Shown here one piece after another: positions 17,326 through 26,204 of a stretch of 64,000 nt of DNA (positions are counted from its first letter, which is position 1; each line of letters begins with the position of its first letter). Source of the stretch: M3007 sp964646615 (GTDB lineage: Bacteria > Bacteroidota > Bacteroidia > Chitinophagales > Saprospiraceae); NCBI GenBank assembly GCA_964646615.1, contig CAZYEV010000072.1:1-64000 (forward strand), read 5' to 3'. The notes under the pieces are model-generated. The model ran no database searches. It was not told the DNA's origin and saw nothing but the letters and a program-made list of their open reading frames with translations. The position numbers and the translations under genes are program-made.

Positions 17326-17644
17326 ATGGAAACACTTTTCAGAATTAGGGCGCAAAGGTAGCGGGCGCCAAGGCCCGGCAAAGGCAAGTCTCTCTTAAAA
17401 TTCAAAGCAGAGTTCAGCCTTAAAGCAAAAAGGGCCCGCTAACGTCGCTTTTGTTTTTATGCCGGAACGGCCTGCCCTTGCCCCTGTCCATGCCTTTTGG
17501 AAAATCCCTGTGCTGCCAGCGCAATATGTTAGATTTGCCCCTGATTGCTGGCCGGAGCATTAAAGCCTTCCGCTCACAACCTTTTGGCCGGCATGCTTCA
17601 TCTACGATTTTGTAACGCTTACCGCACACTCAGCCTTTTTCACC
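17326..17644. other. intergenic region between divergent genes
   Basis: About 320 bp between asnB and the small membrane protein gene. It holds the asnB promoter box; no exact TAnnTTTG box was found for the rightward gene and no further gene is convincing. Confidence 0.5.
17353..17360 (-). promoter_or_regulatory. putative promoter -7 box for asnB
   Basis: TACCTTTG on the minus strand, 27 bp before the asnB ATG, giving a leader of about 20 nt. Confidence 0.6.
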
Positions 17645-17878
17645 ATGTCTATACAAGAACAACACCGCGAAAATCGCCGCCGCACGTTGCGCGGCCCCGT
17701 CATGATTTTGGGCACCGTCATGACCTTCGTCTATCTGGGCCTGGGCATCTTGCTATTGGTCAAAAAAGACTTTTTTGAAAACATTCCCATTGAGTTTCGC
17801 AACATCTTCGCTGTATTGCTGATTGTTTACGGCCTTTACCGAGGCTGGCGCGTATACTGGGATTACTATCGGGGCTAA
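17645..17878 (+). CDS. small two-helix membrane protein
   Basis: A 77-residue basic protein with a short positively charged N-terminus (MSIQEQHRENRRRTLRGP) and two hydrophobic helices at about 18-40 (MILGTVMTFVYLGLGILLLV) and 50-66 (NIFAVLLIVYGLYRGWRVYW). No family name is known to me. It lies 146 bp upstream of the PstS-like lipoprotein gene on the same strand; the same small protein, PstS-like protein and TPR protein order seems recurrent in Bacteroidota, usually near TonB/ExbBD genes, which suggests an envelope transport role. Confidence 0.75.
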   Translation: MSIQEQHRENRRRTLRGPVMILGTVMTFVYLGLGILLLVKKDFFENIPIEFRNIFAVLLIVYGLYRGWRVYWDYYRG

Positions 17879-18024
17879 GCATGCCGACGGAGGAGCATTG
17901 CGGTGGCAAAGACGAAGATATCGCCCATCCCAATGGCAGCACTTAACACAAAAAACGAGCGCAAGCCGGCGGCGCAAGCGATTTTTGCGGAAGATTTCAT
18001 CCTTCAAAAGCAAGCATCATCGTC

Positions 18025-18969
18025 ATGAATACCGAAAAAATGCTGATAGCCTTTGGGCTGACCCTCGTGTTCTCCCTCACTTCCTGTGAACAACGCGGCA
18101 AAGACGGCCGAGTGCTGGACACGCCGACGAGTGGCGAAATTCGCATCCTCGTGGATGAGGCTTACCAGCCCGTCATTGCCAGCGCGTTAGATGTCTTTGA
18201 CACCATTTACCCGCGCACTAATGTGCAGGCCGAGTACGTAGCCGAAGGGGAGGCCGTGGCGGCCCTGTTGCGCGACTCGGTGCAGGTCATCATCATTGGG
18301 CGCGCGCTGACGGACGAAGAAGTCGAGCGCCACTTCAAGCCGCGCGGCTTCACGCCCAAAATGACGCTCATCGCCTACGATGCACCGGCCTTCATCGTGC
18401 ACCCGGAGAACAAGGACACCCTGCTCACCCAGGAGCAGCTGCGCCAGATCGTAACGGGCCAGAAAAAACGCTGGAACGACCTTAACCCGCGCTCGGCGCT
18501 GGGCGACATTGTGCTGGTGTTCGACCACCCGCTATCGGGCACCGTGCGTTACGTGCGCGACAGCATCGGCGGCGGCACAGCGCTGCCCGAAAACGCCTTC
18601 GCCCTGAAGAGCAATGTCGAAGTCATTGATTACGTATCGAAGCACAAAAACGCCCTCGGCATCATCGGCGTCAATTGGGTCTCCGATGCCGACGACAAGG
18701 GCGTGCAATCGTTTCGGCGAGAGATAAAGTTGGTGGACATCGCTCCGGCACCGGGCAAAGAAGGCTTCGGGCCTTACCAGGCCTATCTGGCCACGGGCCA
18801 GTATCCGTATCGGCGCTCGGTGTACGTCATCAACGCTCAGGCGCGTACCGGCTTGGGGCTGGGCGTCGCCTCGTTTCTGGCCTCCGACCCTGGCCAACGT
18901 ATCATCCAGAAAGACGGCCTTTTGGCGGCACAGGCGCCCATACGCCTCATCCAGCTGCAGCGAAAATAA
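18025..18969 (+). CDS. PstS-family phosphate-binding-like lipoprotein
   Basis: A 314-residue substrate-binding-protein-like lipoprotein. The lipobox LTSC places the lipidated cysteine at residue 21. The body is a PBP-like (PstS family) fold, with VQVIIIGRALTDEEVERHF, FIVHPENKDTLLTQEQLRQI and the typical SIGGGTALPENAFAL and LGIIGVNWVSDAD segments. No Pst permease or ATPase genes are nearby, so a canonical phosphate importer is unlikely; with the adjacent TPR gene it may serve a TonB-linked system. GATTTTTG at 17990-17997 is one base off a promoter box and might serve it separately. Confidence 0.85.
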   Translation: MNTEKMLIAFGLTLVFSLTSCEQRGKDGRVLDTPTSGEIRILVDEAYQPVIASALDVFDTIYPRTNVQAEYVAEGEAVAALLRDSVQVIIIGRALTDEEVERHFKPRGFTPKMTLIAYDAPAFIVHPENKDTLLTQEQLRQIVTGQKKRWNDLNPRSALGDIVLVFDHPLSGTVRYVRDSIGGGTALPENAFALKSNVEVIDYVSKHKNALGIIGVNWVSDADDKGVQSFRREIKLVDIAPAPGKEGFGPYQAYLATGQYPYRRSVYVINAQARTGLGLGVASFLASDPGQRIIQKDGLLAAQAPIRLIQLQRK

Positions 18970-19182
18970 GCGCGCACTCAGGCAACGCAAACACCCGTGA
19001 GGGCGTCCGATAAGAAAACCCTGCCGTTAAGAAGGCTTTAAATTTTGAAAAATCGCCGACTGGAGTAGCGCCGTCTCATGACGTGCGGCTTCGGCGAACG
19101 TCAGAAAAATTAAACCTTTGCAGCCGATTTGCACGTACCCATACCTATCCTGTTGTTGTTCACTCACTTAACTGTTCATTCG

Positions 19183-20880
19183 ATGACTTACCTGCTGAAA
19201 AAAGAGGTGGCTTTGCTCTTCACAGCCCTTTTTCTGACCTTTTCCGCACTGGCGCAGACCCATCCGGAAGGAATTGTTTCCATGCAATTGGGCCGCTGGG
19301 ACAAAGCCATTCAGACCTACACCCAACTGACGCAAAAAGACCCTGCCGACCAGGTCGCGTGGCTCATGCTGGGCAGCGCCTACGCCGCCAAGGGCGAAAT
19401 GGACAAGGCGAAAATGGCTTACGAGACGGCTGTTAACGTTAAGCCGGATGGCGCACTTGGCTTAATCGCCACCGCACGTATCCAGATGCTTCAAGGCCGC
19501 AAGGACGAAGCCGAAGCCACGCTGAAAAAAGTAGATAAACTGGCGCGCAAAGACGTTACCGCACGCCGCATGGTCGGCGAAACGTTCCTGTATCCGATGG
19601 GTGAGGTCAAGCCCAACTTCACTCGGGCAGAGGAGGAACTGAAGAAAGCCGCCGAAATATCCGCTAAAGATTTTGCCACCCAAATGGCTTTGGGCTATTC
19701 CTTCTTAGAGCGCGGAAGCGGTGGTCAGGCGGCCGTTCACTACGAGATTGCCTCGACCATCGAGCCGAAAAGCCCACTGCCGGTGTTCATGCTGGCCAAG
19801 GTGTACTACTACGCCAAACTGAACGACAAGTACCTGGCTAACTTAGACAAGGCCATCAGCATGCAGCCCAATTACAGCGATGCCCTGCGCGCCAAAGCGG
19901 AGTTCCTCTACTTCGACAAGCAGTGGCAAAAGGCCTTAGAAGCGGCAAAAGCCTTAGTCAACAATGCCGCCGAAGTAACCATAGACGACGAAGTGCTGTT
20001 GGCTAACCTCCTGTACATCAACAAAGACTGCCCTGCCTGCAGCGCTTTGGTGGAGAAAATCTTGAAAAAAGACCCTTCGCGCAACTACCTGCGCCGCCTG
20101 CAGGCCTATTGCGACTACGACAACGGACGCTATCCGGAAGGCCTCAAAATCCTGGAGGAGTTCTTCCAAATGGTGAAGCCGGATAAAGTGCTGCCGTCTG
20201 ACTACGAGTACTTGGGCAAATTACAAATTAAGATGGGGCGCGACACGCTGGAAGCCATCCGCAACTACGAAAAGGCGATTGAAATGGACTCCAGTCTCTG
20301 GCCCATGTACAACGACATCGGCAAACTGTACTACGGCAAGAAGGACTACTGTAATGCCGCTAAGGCTTATCAGGCCTATCTGGACTCTTTAGAAAGCGCA
20401 CAAGAGCGCGTCAATACGGCCTATCAGGTCGGCGTTTGCCACTACTTCTGCGCCTCCGACCCGGAGCACTACCAGAAGGCAGAAAAGGCCTTCTCCATCA
20501 TCACCGAACTGGCACCCGATGCCCCCGTTGGCTGGTTCTGGCGCGCCAAATCTGCCTCTAAATTAGAGCCAGACCTGCAGGCTAACCCGCAAGACAGCAC
20601 GCTTATCGAAAAGTACGGCGTAGCCCAACCCTTTTTTGCCCGATACGTAGAATTAGCGGCATCCGATCCTGTAAAAAACAAAAGAGACCTGGTCACTTCC
20701 TACGAGTATCTGGTCTTCTACTACTTCCTCAAAAAACAGGACGAGGTGGCCAAGGAACACATCGCCAAGCTCCTGGCCCTCGAGCCAGAGAACCCTACAG
20801 CATTGGAAATCCAGAAAATTCTACAGGGCGAAACCTCGCCTGGCGGAGGCAAAACACCGAAAAAAGGAGGGGGCAAATAG
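19183..20880 (+). CDS. periplasmic TPR repeat protein
   Basis: A 565-residue exported protein with a signal peptide (MTYLLKKEVALLFTALFLTF, cleaved after ALAQ) and tetratricopeptide repeats along the whole length (for example VAWLMLGSAYAAKGEMDKAK and WPMYNDIGKLYYGKKDYCNA). A paired CPAC motif (KDCPACSALVEKI) lies near residue 285. The C-terminus is a Lys/Gly-rich tail. It probably acts as a protein-protein scaffold with the preceding PstS-like lipoprotein. The start at 19183 begins the signal peptide; AACCTTTG, one base from the promoter consensus, lies about 70 bp upstream. Confidence 0.85.
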   Translation: MTYLLKKEVALLFTALFLTFSALAQTHPEGIVSMQLGRWDKAIQTYTQLTQKDPADQVAWLMLGSAYAAKGEMDKAKMAYETAVNVKPDGALGLIATARIQMLQGRKDEAEATLKKVDKLARKDVTARRMVGETFLYPMGEVKPNFTRAEEELKKAAEISAKDFATQMALGYSFLERGSGGQAAVHYEIASTIEPKSPLPVFMLAKVYYYAKLNDKYLANLDKAISMQPNYSDALRAKAEFLYFDKQWQKALEAAKALVNNAAEVTIDDEVLLANLLYINKDCPACSALVEKILKKDPSRNYLRRLQAYCDYDNGRYPEGLKILEEFFQMVKPDKVLPSDYEYLGKLQIKMGRDTLEAIRNYEKAIEMDSSLWPMYNDIGKLYYGKKDYCNAAKAYQAYLDSLESAQERVNTAYQVGVCHYFCASDPEHYQKAEKAFSIITELAPDAPVGWFWRAKSASKLEPDLQANPQDSTLIEKYGVAQPFFARYVELAASDPVKNKRDLVTSYEYLVFYYFLKKQDEVAKEHIAKLLALEPENPTALEIQKILQGETSPGGGKTPKKGGGK

Positions 20881-20896
20881 CCCCCTCTTCTTTTTT
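20867..20896 (+). terminator. intrinsic terminator overlapping a stop codon
   Basis: Perfect 8-bp G/C-rich stem (20867-20874 with 20880-20887), 5-nt loop AAATA, then TTCTTTTTT. The TAG stop of the TPR gene is at 20878-20880, spanning the loop and the first base of the right arm. Confidence 0.85.
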
Positions 20897-20916
20897 ATAC
20901 CCCTCTGAAGAAGTGC

Positions 20917-21456
20917 CTACTCTTTGTCCTTCGAGCTTTCGCCCACGAAGTAGTCACTACGGTTTTTGAACAACAAGTTGAACGTCGTCATGCTGCCGTA
21001 GCAGCGTGTGATGTATTGCTGGAGGTTCACCTTGTCTTCATCATCCAGTTTCTTGTGCGCATTAATGTGCTGCTCCAGCACGCGCAGGCGGTCGCGCATC
21101 ATGACGATTTTGTGAAAAAAAGTCTCGATGGGCACCTCTTTGGGCTGCACGCCCTCCGCCTCGATGATGAGCTTTCCGCCCTTCCAACGGTCGCCCAAAG
21201 GGACGGTTTCCAGGCTGACGCCTGCCCAGGTGCGCAAAATGCGCATCAAGGACTCCTCTGCCTCGGTGAACGTTACTGACTCTTCGGCAGGGATGGCCTC
21301 TACCACCTGCCAGGCAGAGTACTCCTTACTCACCATCTTCAGGCCGAACTGGATAAAACAGACCTCGTAGGCGGCTATGTGCAACCGAACCACGACGCCA
21401 TCGCCATAGGCCGGATGCTTCACACGCGAACCAACGCCAAGTAGTGTCTGACTCAT
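20917..21456 (-). CDS. conserved hypothetical protein with N-terminal CarD/Tudor-like strand segment
   Basis: A 179-residue soluble protein. The N-terminus (GVGSRVKHPAYGDGVVVRLH) has the look of a small SH3/CarD-Tudor-like barrel, followed by an acidic middle and a helical C-terminus (FFHKIVMMRDRLRVLEQHIN). I know it as a conserved Bacteroidota hypothetical but no function. It is convergent with the TPR gene across a terminator and divergent from the deacetylase-fold gene. The upstream GTTATTTG is close to, but not an exact, promoter box. Confidence 0.72.
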   Translation of the reverse strand: MSQTLLGVGSRVKHPAYGDGVVVRLHIAAYEVCFIQFGLKMVSKEYSAWQVVEAIPAEESVTFTEAEESLMRILRTWAGVSLETVPLGDRWKGGKLIIEAEGVQPKEVPIETFFHKIVMMRDRLRVLEQHINAHKKLDDEDKVNLQQYITRCYGSMTTFNLLFKNRSDYFVGESSKDKE

Positions 21457-21600
21457 GGGTATTTGCTGTTGAGTGTTTGAACGGATAATGCTTTAACGGG
21501 CGCAAATAACGGGCGTTTTCATGGGAATGCCCTTCCTCCTTCGCGCCACTCAGGCCCTGCCTGAACCAATGACACGTCCGTTTGTAGCTATAGGCGCGCT

Positions 21601-21608
21601 TATTTTTG
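21601..21608 (+). promoter_or_regulatory. putative promoter -7 box
   Basis: TATTTTTG 24 bp before the ATG at 21633, giving a leader of about 18 nt or, from the ATG at 21618, only a few nt. Confidence 0.5.
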
Positions 21609-21632
21609 CCTCCTTTGATGCGCCTCTCGCCC

Positions 21633-22535
21633 ATGCTCAAAATCGCGTATTCGCCCGTGTATGTGTATCCGCTGCCTGATGGCCACCGATTCCCGATGGC
21701 CAAGTACGAGGTCATTGCCGAGCAACTGCTGTACGAAGGCACCGTGCGCGAGGATAATTTCTTTCATCCCGAAGCACTCCCTGAGGAAACGGCGCTGCTC
21801 GTGCATACTGAAGCGTACTGGCACAAGCTCAATACCGTCTCGCTCACCGAGCGCGAGGAGCGCGCCATTGGCTTTCCCATTACCGAGCGCTTTGTCGTAC
21901 GCGGGCGGCACATCTCGCAAGGAACCATCCAGTGCGCCCTATTCGCCCGGCAATACGGCGTAGCCATGAACATCGCCGGCGGCACCCACCACGCTTATGC
22001 CGACCACGGCGAAGGCTATTGCTGCTTCAACGACCAGGCCCTGGCCGCCGCCTATCTGTTGCACCACGGGCTGGCCCGGCAAATCCTCATCGTGGACCTC
22101 GACGTCCACCAGGGCAACGGCACGGCCCACATCTTTCGCAACGAACCGCGTGTCTTCACCTTCTCCATGCACGGAGCGCGCAACTACCCCCTGCGCAAAG
22201 AGCGTTCCGACCTCGACCTGCCCCTGCCCGACGGCATGGAAGACAAACCCTACCTGACACTCCTGCGCGAGACACTCCCGCGCCTGTTCGACCAGGTACA
22301 GCCCGACTTCGTCTTCTACCAGAGCGGCGTGGACATCTTAGAAACCGACCGCCTTGGCCGTCTGCGCATCAGCCGCAACGGCTGCCGCGAACGCGACCGC
22401 TTCGTGCTGGAACTGTGCCATCGCCACCGCCTACCCATCGCCATCAGCATGGGCGGCGGCTACTCGCCTCGCCTTAGCGACATTGTCGAGGCCCATGCCA
22501 ATACCTTCCGAACGGCCCAGGAGGTATTTTTTTAA
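21633..22535 (+). CDS. histone deacetylase-fold amidohydrolase
   Basis: A 300-residue zinc-dependent deacetylase of the arginase/HDAC superfamily (class II-like; bacterial members remove acetyl groups from polyamines or acetoin-related substrates). Key features are the catalytic His pair in GGTHHAYADHGEGYCC, the metal-binding DLDVHQGNGTA near residue 157, the late Asp in QSGVDILETDRLG and the SMGGGYSP loop. The natural substrate cannot be told. The start at 21633 (MLKIAYSP) is the conserved family N-terminus; the alternative at 21618 adds five residues. Confidence 0.9.
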   Translation: MLKIAYSPVYVYPLPDGHRFPMAKYEVIAEQLLYEGTVREDNFFHPEALPEETALLVHTEAYWHKLNTVSLTEREERAIGFPITERFVVRGRHISQGTIQCALFARQYGVAMNIAGGTHHAYADHGEGYCCFNDQALAAAYLLHHGLARQILIVDLDVHQGNGTAHIFRNEPRVFTFSMHGARNYPLRKERSDLDLPLPDGMEDKPYLTLLRETLPRLFDQVQPDFVFYQSGVDILETDRLGRLRISRNGCRERDRFVLELCHRHRLPIAISMGGGYSPRLSDIVEAHANTFRTAQEVFF

Positions 22536-22537
22536 AC

Positions 22538-22584
22538 AAAGCCAGAGGGCTGCCCTGCAAAGGTTAGAGCAGCGTTCTGGCTTT
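22538..22584. terminator. hairpin between convergent genes
   Basis: Perfect 9-bp stem AAAGCCAGA/TCTGGCTTT (22538-22546 with 22576-22584) with a 29-nt loop, overlapping the 3' end of the CotH gene. It may terminate both the deacetylase-fold gene and the CotH gene, but the large loop makes it uncertain. Confidence 0.45.
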
Positions 22585-24921
22585 TCCAACGGCATAAGCA
22601 TGCACACGCCGCAACAGGAGCGCTCCGAACAGCAGGATGAGCGCGCCCACTGCTAAGCCAATGCGCGTAGCGCGTTCCTTCTGCAGGGCGACCGTTTGCG
22701 CATGAAAGAGCGGATTGGGCATGCCGGGCGACCCCGGGCCGAGATGGACGCCCCAGTTATCGGGCTGGCTGTTGTCCAACGAAGGCATGAGCAGGTCGAG
22801 TGTGAACTCGCCTTCGGGCGCTTCGATAGCGTAGGCGATGCTGTCCACCACGCGGCCGTCGGCAGCGTACAACAGCAGGCGCTCGGCTTGCTTGTTGAGG
22901 CCAAAGCGGAAATCGCCGGCGAGATGGCGTACATGAGGGAATTGCTTGCGAAAAGCGGCGGAGTCCTGACAGATGACCAGATAACTCTGTGGAGCAATGC
23001 TGACCTCCGGGAAAGCCCAGCTGCGGCGTGCGTCGCGGAGCGCCCAGCCCTTAAGGCTTACCGGCTGTTTGCTGGCATTGTAGAGTTCTATCCAGTCGCC
23101 GCTTTTGTGGCCGGCGGGAGCGATTTCATTGAAAAAGACGACGCCATCCAGGGGGTGTTGGTCGCGCACGAAGCGGGCGCGCAGGTGGAGGGTGGCGTTG
23201 GCCGGCAGGAACGTTTCGATGGCGCGCCCCTGGCGTTCGATGCCCTCCCAACCGGCGAAGCGATAGCCCACCGCCGGCACGGCCTGCAAGGCGATGGGAA
23301 TGCGCTCGAAGTACGTGCCATTAAATTCGCCGGAACCAATAGTAATGGTGTTGTTAATGACCACCGACCCTCCAGCGTCCACCGTCAGGTGCAATTGGGC
23401 GGGGGCGCCCGTTTGGAAGTGCTGGGCCAGATGCTGGAACATTACCATCGGGCGCTTCTCGGCAAACTGGCGGATGATGGCCACGTGTTTGCGCCAGTTG
23501 GCCTCAGAGCGTCGCCAGCGCTGCAGGTGTCGCAGCATCTCAGGGCCGAGCGTGCGCTCGAACCACTCCACTTCACGCAGGACGTTTTCGGCGCTGAGCG
23601 AAGTATTGAGCCGGTCGCAAAAGCGGTTGACGAACTGGTGGCGGAATTCGCGGTTGCGCAGCAGGTTTCGGAGCAGGAACGTGCTCCACGGCGGGTTGGG
23701 CCAGCGCGGGCCATTGGGTTCGGTGAAGAAGGCGATAGCGTCGGTCTGCCAGGCGTTGGGGTCGTGCAGGCCGAAGCCCCAGTCGGTGTCGAAGAGGATC
23801 CAGCGCCAGCGCCCGCCGGGTCGGTGGGGGCGCCAGTAGCGGATGTTGCCGCCGGCGTCGGTATTGAAGCAATAGATTTGGGCTATCTGGTAGTCTATGA
23901 AGTTTTCCACGTCCATTTGCGCCCGCACCCACGCGTAGTGGGCCGGGTCGGCCAGGTCGTGTGTACGGATGTACTCCAGCATGCGCAAGTAGTGGGCATT
24001 GGAGCCGTGGCGCACCTGGCGCTGGTGTTCCAGCAAGTCGAGCGAGTCGCGGTCCACATCGGCGTGGTCTTCCAAAAACCGCGCGTTCACCTTTTCGCGG
24101 ATGTGGTAGAGGCCCCAGTACTGACCGTTGATATAGAGCAGTGCCGGGCGGAAAGCCTGCTTTTCTAAGCCCCAGTCGTCGGTCAGGCGGTTCATCAGCT
24201 CGTCGCGGAAATGCGCCCCGGCGAAGTCGCTCCCGCCATTGCGCAGCACTAAGTACTTGAACTTCTTGGGCTGGTCGGGCCCGAAGATGCGGTGGCGGAA
24301 GAACTTTTTGCCGTAGCGGTCGCGCGCCACTAAGACGATGCTTTTTTGAGGAAAAATGCGGCTATATCCGCCAAAAATACGGAAGCCGGCGCCGCTGTTG
24401 TGGACGCACGAGCCGTCGCTTTCGTAGATTTCGGTATGGCAGGCAAATTCGCGGCGCGTCCAGAAATTGGCCCCCGGGCGATGCTCGGCGGTGGTGTCAG
24501 CCATGGGGCCTTCCTGAAAGATGCCTTTCTCCGGGTCGAAAAGAATGGCCGGATTGATGGCGACCGATACGACCGGCAGGCGTGTGGGCGGCTCGCCGAT
24601 GAAGTACGTCTGCGCCGTGGCGCGCCCAACGACCTGGCCCCGCCGGGCCAGCGCCCGCACCACCGTCGTACGCGGCACCAACAGCGGCCGCGTGTAGCGC
24701 GCCGAACGCACCGACGGATACGAACCATCCGTCGTGTAATAAATGACTGCGCCTTCAGGCGCCGATAGCCGCACCTCTACGGCCTCCCGATAGAACCCAC
24801 CCGGCTGCGAAAACTGCACCACCAACGGCGCCGGGGCCGGTGCCGCCTGCTGACCGCGGGCCACCGACACACTCAAAGCAAAAGCCAGAAACAACAAGCG
24901 CAAAAGGTCGCAGATGCGCAT
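22564..24921 (-). CDS. CotH kinase family surface protein with LTD domain and C-terminal membrane anchor
   Basis: A 785-residue exported protein. Signal peptide (1-24, MRICDLLRLLFLAFALSVSV), a chitobiase C-like beta domain (about 35-105, IYYTTDGSYPS), the CotH kinase region (about 120-480: FRIFGGYSRIFPQKSI, YLVLRNGGSDF, INGQYWGLYHIREKVN, ILFDTDWGFGL), a Gly-rich beta region (SVVINNTITIGSGEF), a lamin-tail domain (VFFNEIAPAGHKSGDWIELY) and one transmembrane helix near the C-terminus (IGLAVGALILLFGALLL). CotH-like kinases phosphorylate coat or surface proteins. Unlike other cargo here it lacks the T9SS sorting domain and seems membrane-anchored. The start at 24921 begins the signal peptide after the promoter box. 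Confidence 0.88.
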   Translation of the reverse strand: MRICDLLRLLFLAFALSVSVARGQQAAPAPAPLVVQFSQPGGFYREAVEVRLSAPEGAVIYYTTDGSYPSVRSARYTRPLLVPRTTVVRALARRGQVVGRATAQTYFIGEPPTRLPVVSVAINPAILFDPEKGIFQEGPMADTTAEHRPGANFWTRREFACHTEIYESDGSCVHNSGAGFRIFGGYSRIFPQKSIVLVARDRYGKKFFRHRIFGPDQPKKFKYLVLRNGGSDFAGAHFRDELMNRLTDDWGLEKQAFRPALLYINGQYWGLYHIREKVNARFLEDHADVDRDSLDLLEHQRQVRHGSNAHYLRMLEYIRTHDLADPAHYAWVRAQMDVENFIDYQIAQIYCFNTDAGGNIRYWRPHRPGGRWRWILFDTDWGFGLHDPNAWQTDAIAFFTEPNGPRWPNPPWSTFLLRNLLRNREFRHQFVNRFCDRLNTSLSAENVLREVEWFERTLGPEMLRHLQRWRRSEANWRKHVAIIRQFAEKRPMVMFQHLAQHFQTGAPAQLHLTVDAGGSVVINNTITIGSGEFNGTYFERIPIALQAVPAVGYRFAGWEGIERQGRAIETFLPANATLHLRARFVRDQHPLDGVVFFNEIAPAGHKSGDWIELYNASKQPVSLKGWALRDARRSWAFPEVSIAPQSYLVICQDSAAFRKQFPHVRHLAGDFRFGLNKQAERLLLYAADGRVVDSIAYAIEAPEGEFTLDLLMPSLDNSQPDNWGVHLGPGSPGMPNPLFHAQTVALQKERATRIGLAVGALILLFGALLLRRVHAYAVGKARTLL

Positions 24922-24941
24922 CCGGGTATTTCGGTTTCGGG

Positions 24942-24949
24942 CAAAGGTA
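24942..24949 (-). promoter_or_regulatory. putative promoter -7 box for the CotH gene
   Basis: TACCTTTG on the minus strand 20 bp before the ATG at 24921. Confidence 0.6.
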
Positions 24950-25046
24950 AAGCGATTAAACATAATGCCTGATTTTCAGCAGGGTAAGCCGGTTTGTGGA
25001 AATACGGCGCCTGGTAAGTCAAGAATAATACCAAAATTTGCCCGCT

Positions 25047-25388
25047 ATGACCATCGAACAAGCCCAGCAACTCGTGGACGAATGGATCCGCACCATCGGC
25101 GTGCGGTACTTCTCCGAACTGACCAACACGGCCATCCTCATGGAAGAAGTGGGCGAAGTCGCCCGCCTGATGGCCCGCCTTTACGGCGAACAATCGTTCA
25201 AAACACCCGAACAGGCAGCCTCTGCCCGTCAGGACCTGGCCGACGAAATGGCCGACGTGCTGTTTGTCCTCATCTGCTTAGCCAACCAGACGGGCGTAGA
25301 TTTGTCCGCTGCTTTGCAGAAAAACTTAGAAAAAAAGACCCACCGCGACGCTCAGCGCCATGCCGAAAACCCCAAACTCCAGAGCTAA
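25047..25388 (+). CDS. MazG-like nucleotide pyrophosphohydrolase
   Basis: A 113-residue all-alpha NTP pyrophosphohydrolase, hydrolysing noncanonical or excess nucleoside triphosphates to monophosphates. The metal-binding EEVGEVARLMARLYGE and DLADEMADVLFVLICLAN (ExxE...ExxD) motifs are visible at about residues 36-51 and 68-85. Single-domain size fits MazG-like proteins. The start is the ATG at 25047 (MTIEQAQQLV). It is first in a tight run with the hydrolase and radA (gaps of 16 and 2 bp), so the three are probably an operon. Confidence 0.88.
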   Translation: MTIEQAQQLVDEWIRTIGVRYFSELTNTAILMEEVGEVARLMARLYGEQSFKTPEQAASARQDLADEMADVLFVLICLANQTGVDLSAALQKNLEKKTHRDAQRHAENPKLQS

Positions 25389-25404
25389 AACCCAAACACT
25401 GCCT

Positions 25405-26202
25405 ATGCTTCCACTGCTCGAGCCTTTCGCCGAATACCTGCAACGCAAAGCCCTCTTTCGGCCTACCCCCCTGCCTCGCGGCCACCGCTTTTGTTTTGAT
25501 GGTGCCCCTTTTGAGGAATTCTTCCTGGACACCCCCGACGGCGCGCGGCTCAACGTGCTGCGCTTCCCCACGCCCTGGCCCCAAAGCCGAGGGGTGGTGC
25601 TGTACTTCCACGGAAACCGCGACAACCTGCAGCGCTGGGGCTTTCTGCATCGCGACTTTACCGCCCGCGGCTACGACTTCATCGTGCCCGACTATCGCGG
25701 CTACGGCAAAAGCACCGGCCAACCCAGCGAACGCACGCTGTACGAAGATGCGCGCTTCGTTTACGACTGGGTACTCGAGCGCTACCCGGCCATCCAGGTA
25801 GAGCTCTACGGCCGTTCGTTAGGCTCAGCATCGGCCTGCTATCTGGCCGCACACGTGCGCGCACATCAGCTCCTGTTGGAAACGCCCTTCGACAGCCTTC
25901 CCGGGCTTCTGGCGGCCCATCTGGGGCGCGAGCAGTTGCCTATTCGCCCTATGTATATTTTCCCAAACGACCGCCATTTGCGGCAAAGCCCGCTGCCGGC
26001 GCTCATTTTTCACGGCACAGCCGACCGCGTGGTGCCGCTCAGCTGCGCCGAACGCCTGCGCCCCTGCCTGAAAGCCGGCGACGAGTTTGTCGTCATCCCT
26101 GACGGCACCCACCACAACCTGCGCACCTTCGACCTCTACCAGCAAACCCTCAACCGCTGGCTGGGATATCCGGCAGCCTACTCCCTGGCGAAGGCCTACT
26201 AA
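25405..26202 (+). CDS. alpha/beta hydrolase (BEM46/ABHD13-like)
   Basis: A 265-residue serine hydrolase. The oxyanion region YFHGNRDN, nucleophile elbow GRSLGSASA, catalytic Asp in FHGTADRVVP and His in PDGTHHNL are present in order. No signal peptide, so cytoplasmic. The substrate is unknown. The ATG at 25405 was preferred over 25360, which overlaps the upstream gene and adds residues without family character. Cotranscription with radA is likely since only two bases separate the genes. Confidence 0.85.
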   Translation: MLPLLEPFAEYLQRKALFRPTPLPRGHRFCFDGAPFEEFFLDTPDGARLNVLRFPTPWPQSRGVVLYFHGNRDNLQRWGFLHRDFTARGYDFIVPDYRGYGKSTGQPSERTLYEDARFVYDWVLERYPAIQVELYGRSLGSASACYLAAHVRAHQLLLETPFDSLPGLLAAHLGREQLPIRPMYIFPNDRHLRQSPLPALIFHGTADRVVPLSCAERLRPCLKAGDEFVVIPDGTHHNLRTFDLYQQTLNRWLGYPAAYSLAKAY

Positions 26203-26204
26203 AC

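Noticed and set aside
17420..17629. 69-codon minus-strand open frame upstream of the small membrane gene
   Set aside because: No family, no promoter box and a basic composition typical of chance frames.
22696..24168. 490-codon plus-strand open frame inside the CotH gene
   Set aside because: It lies wholly within a supported gene on the other strand and its translation resembles no family.
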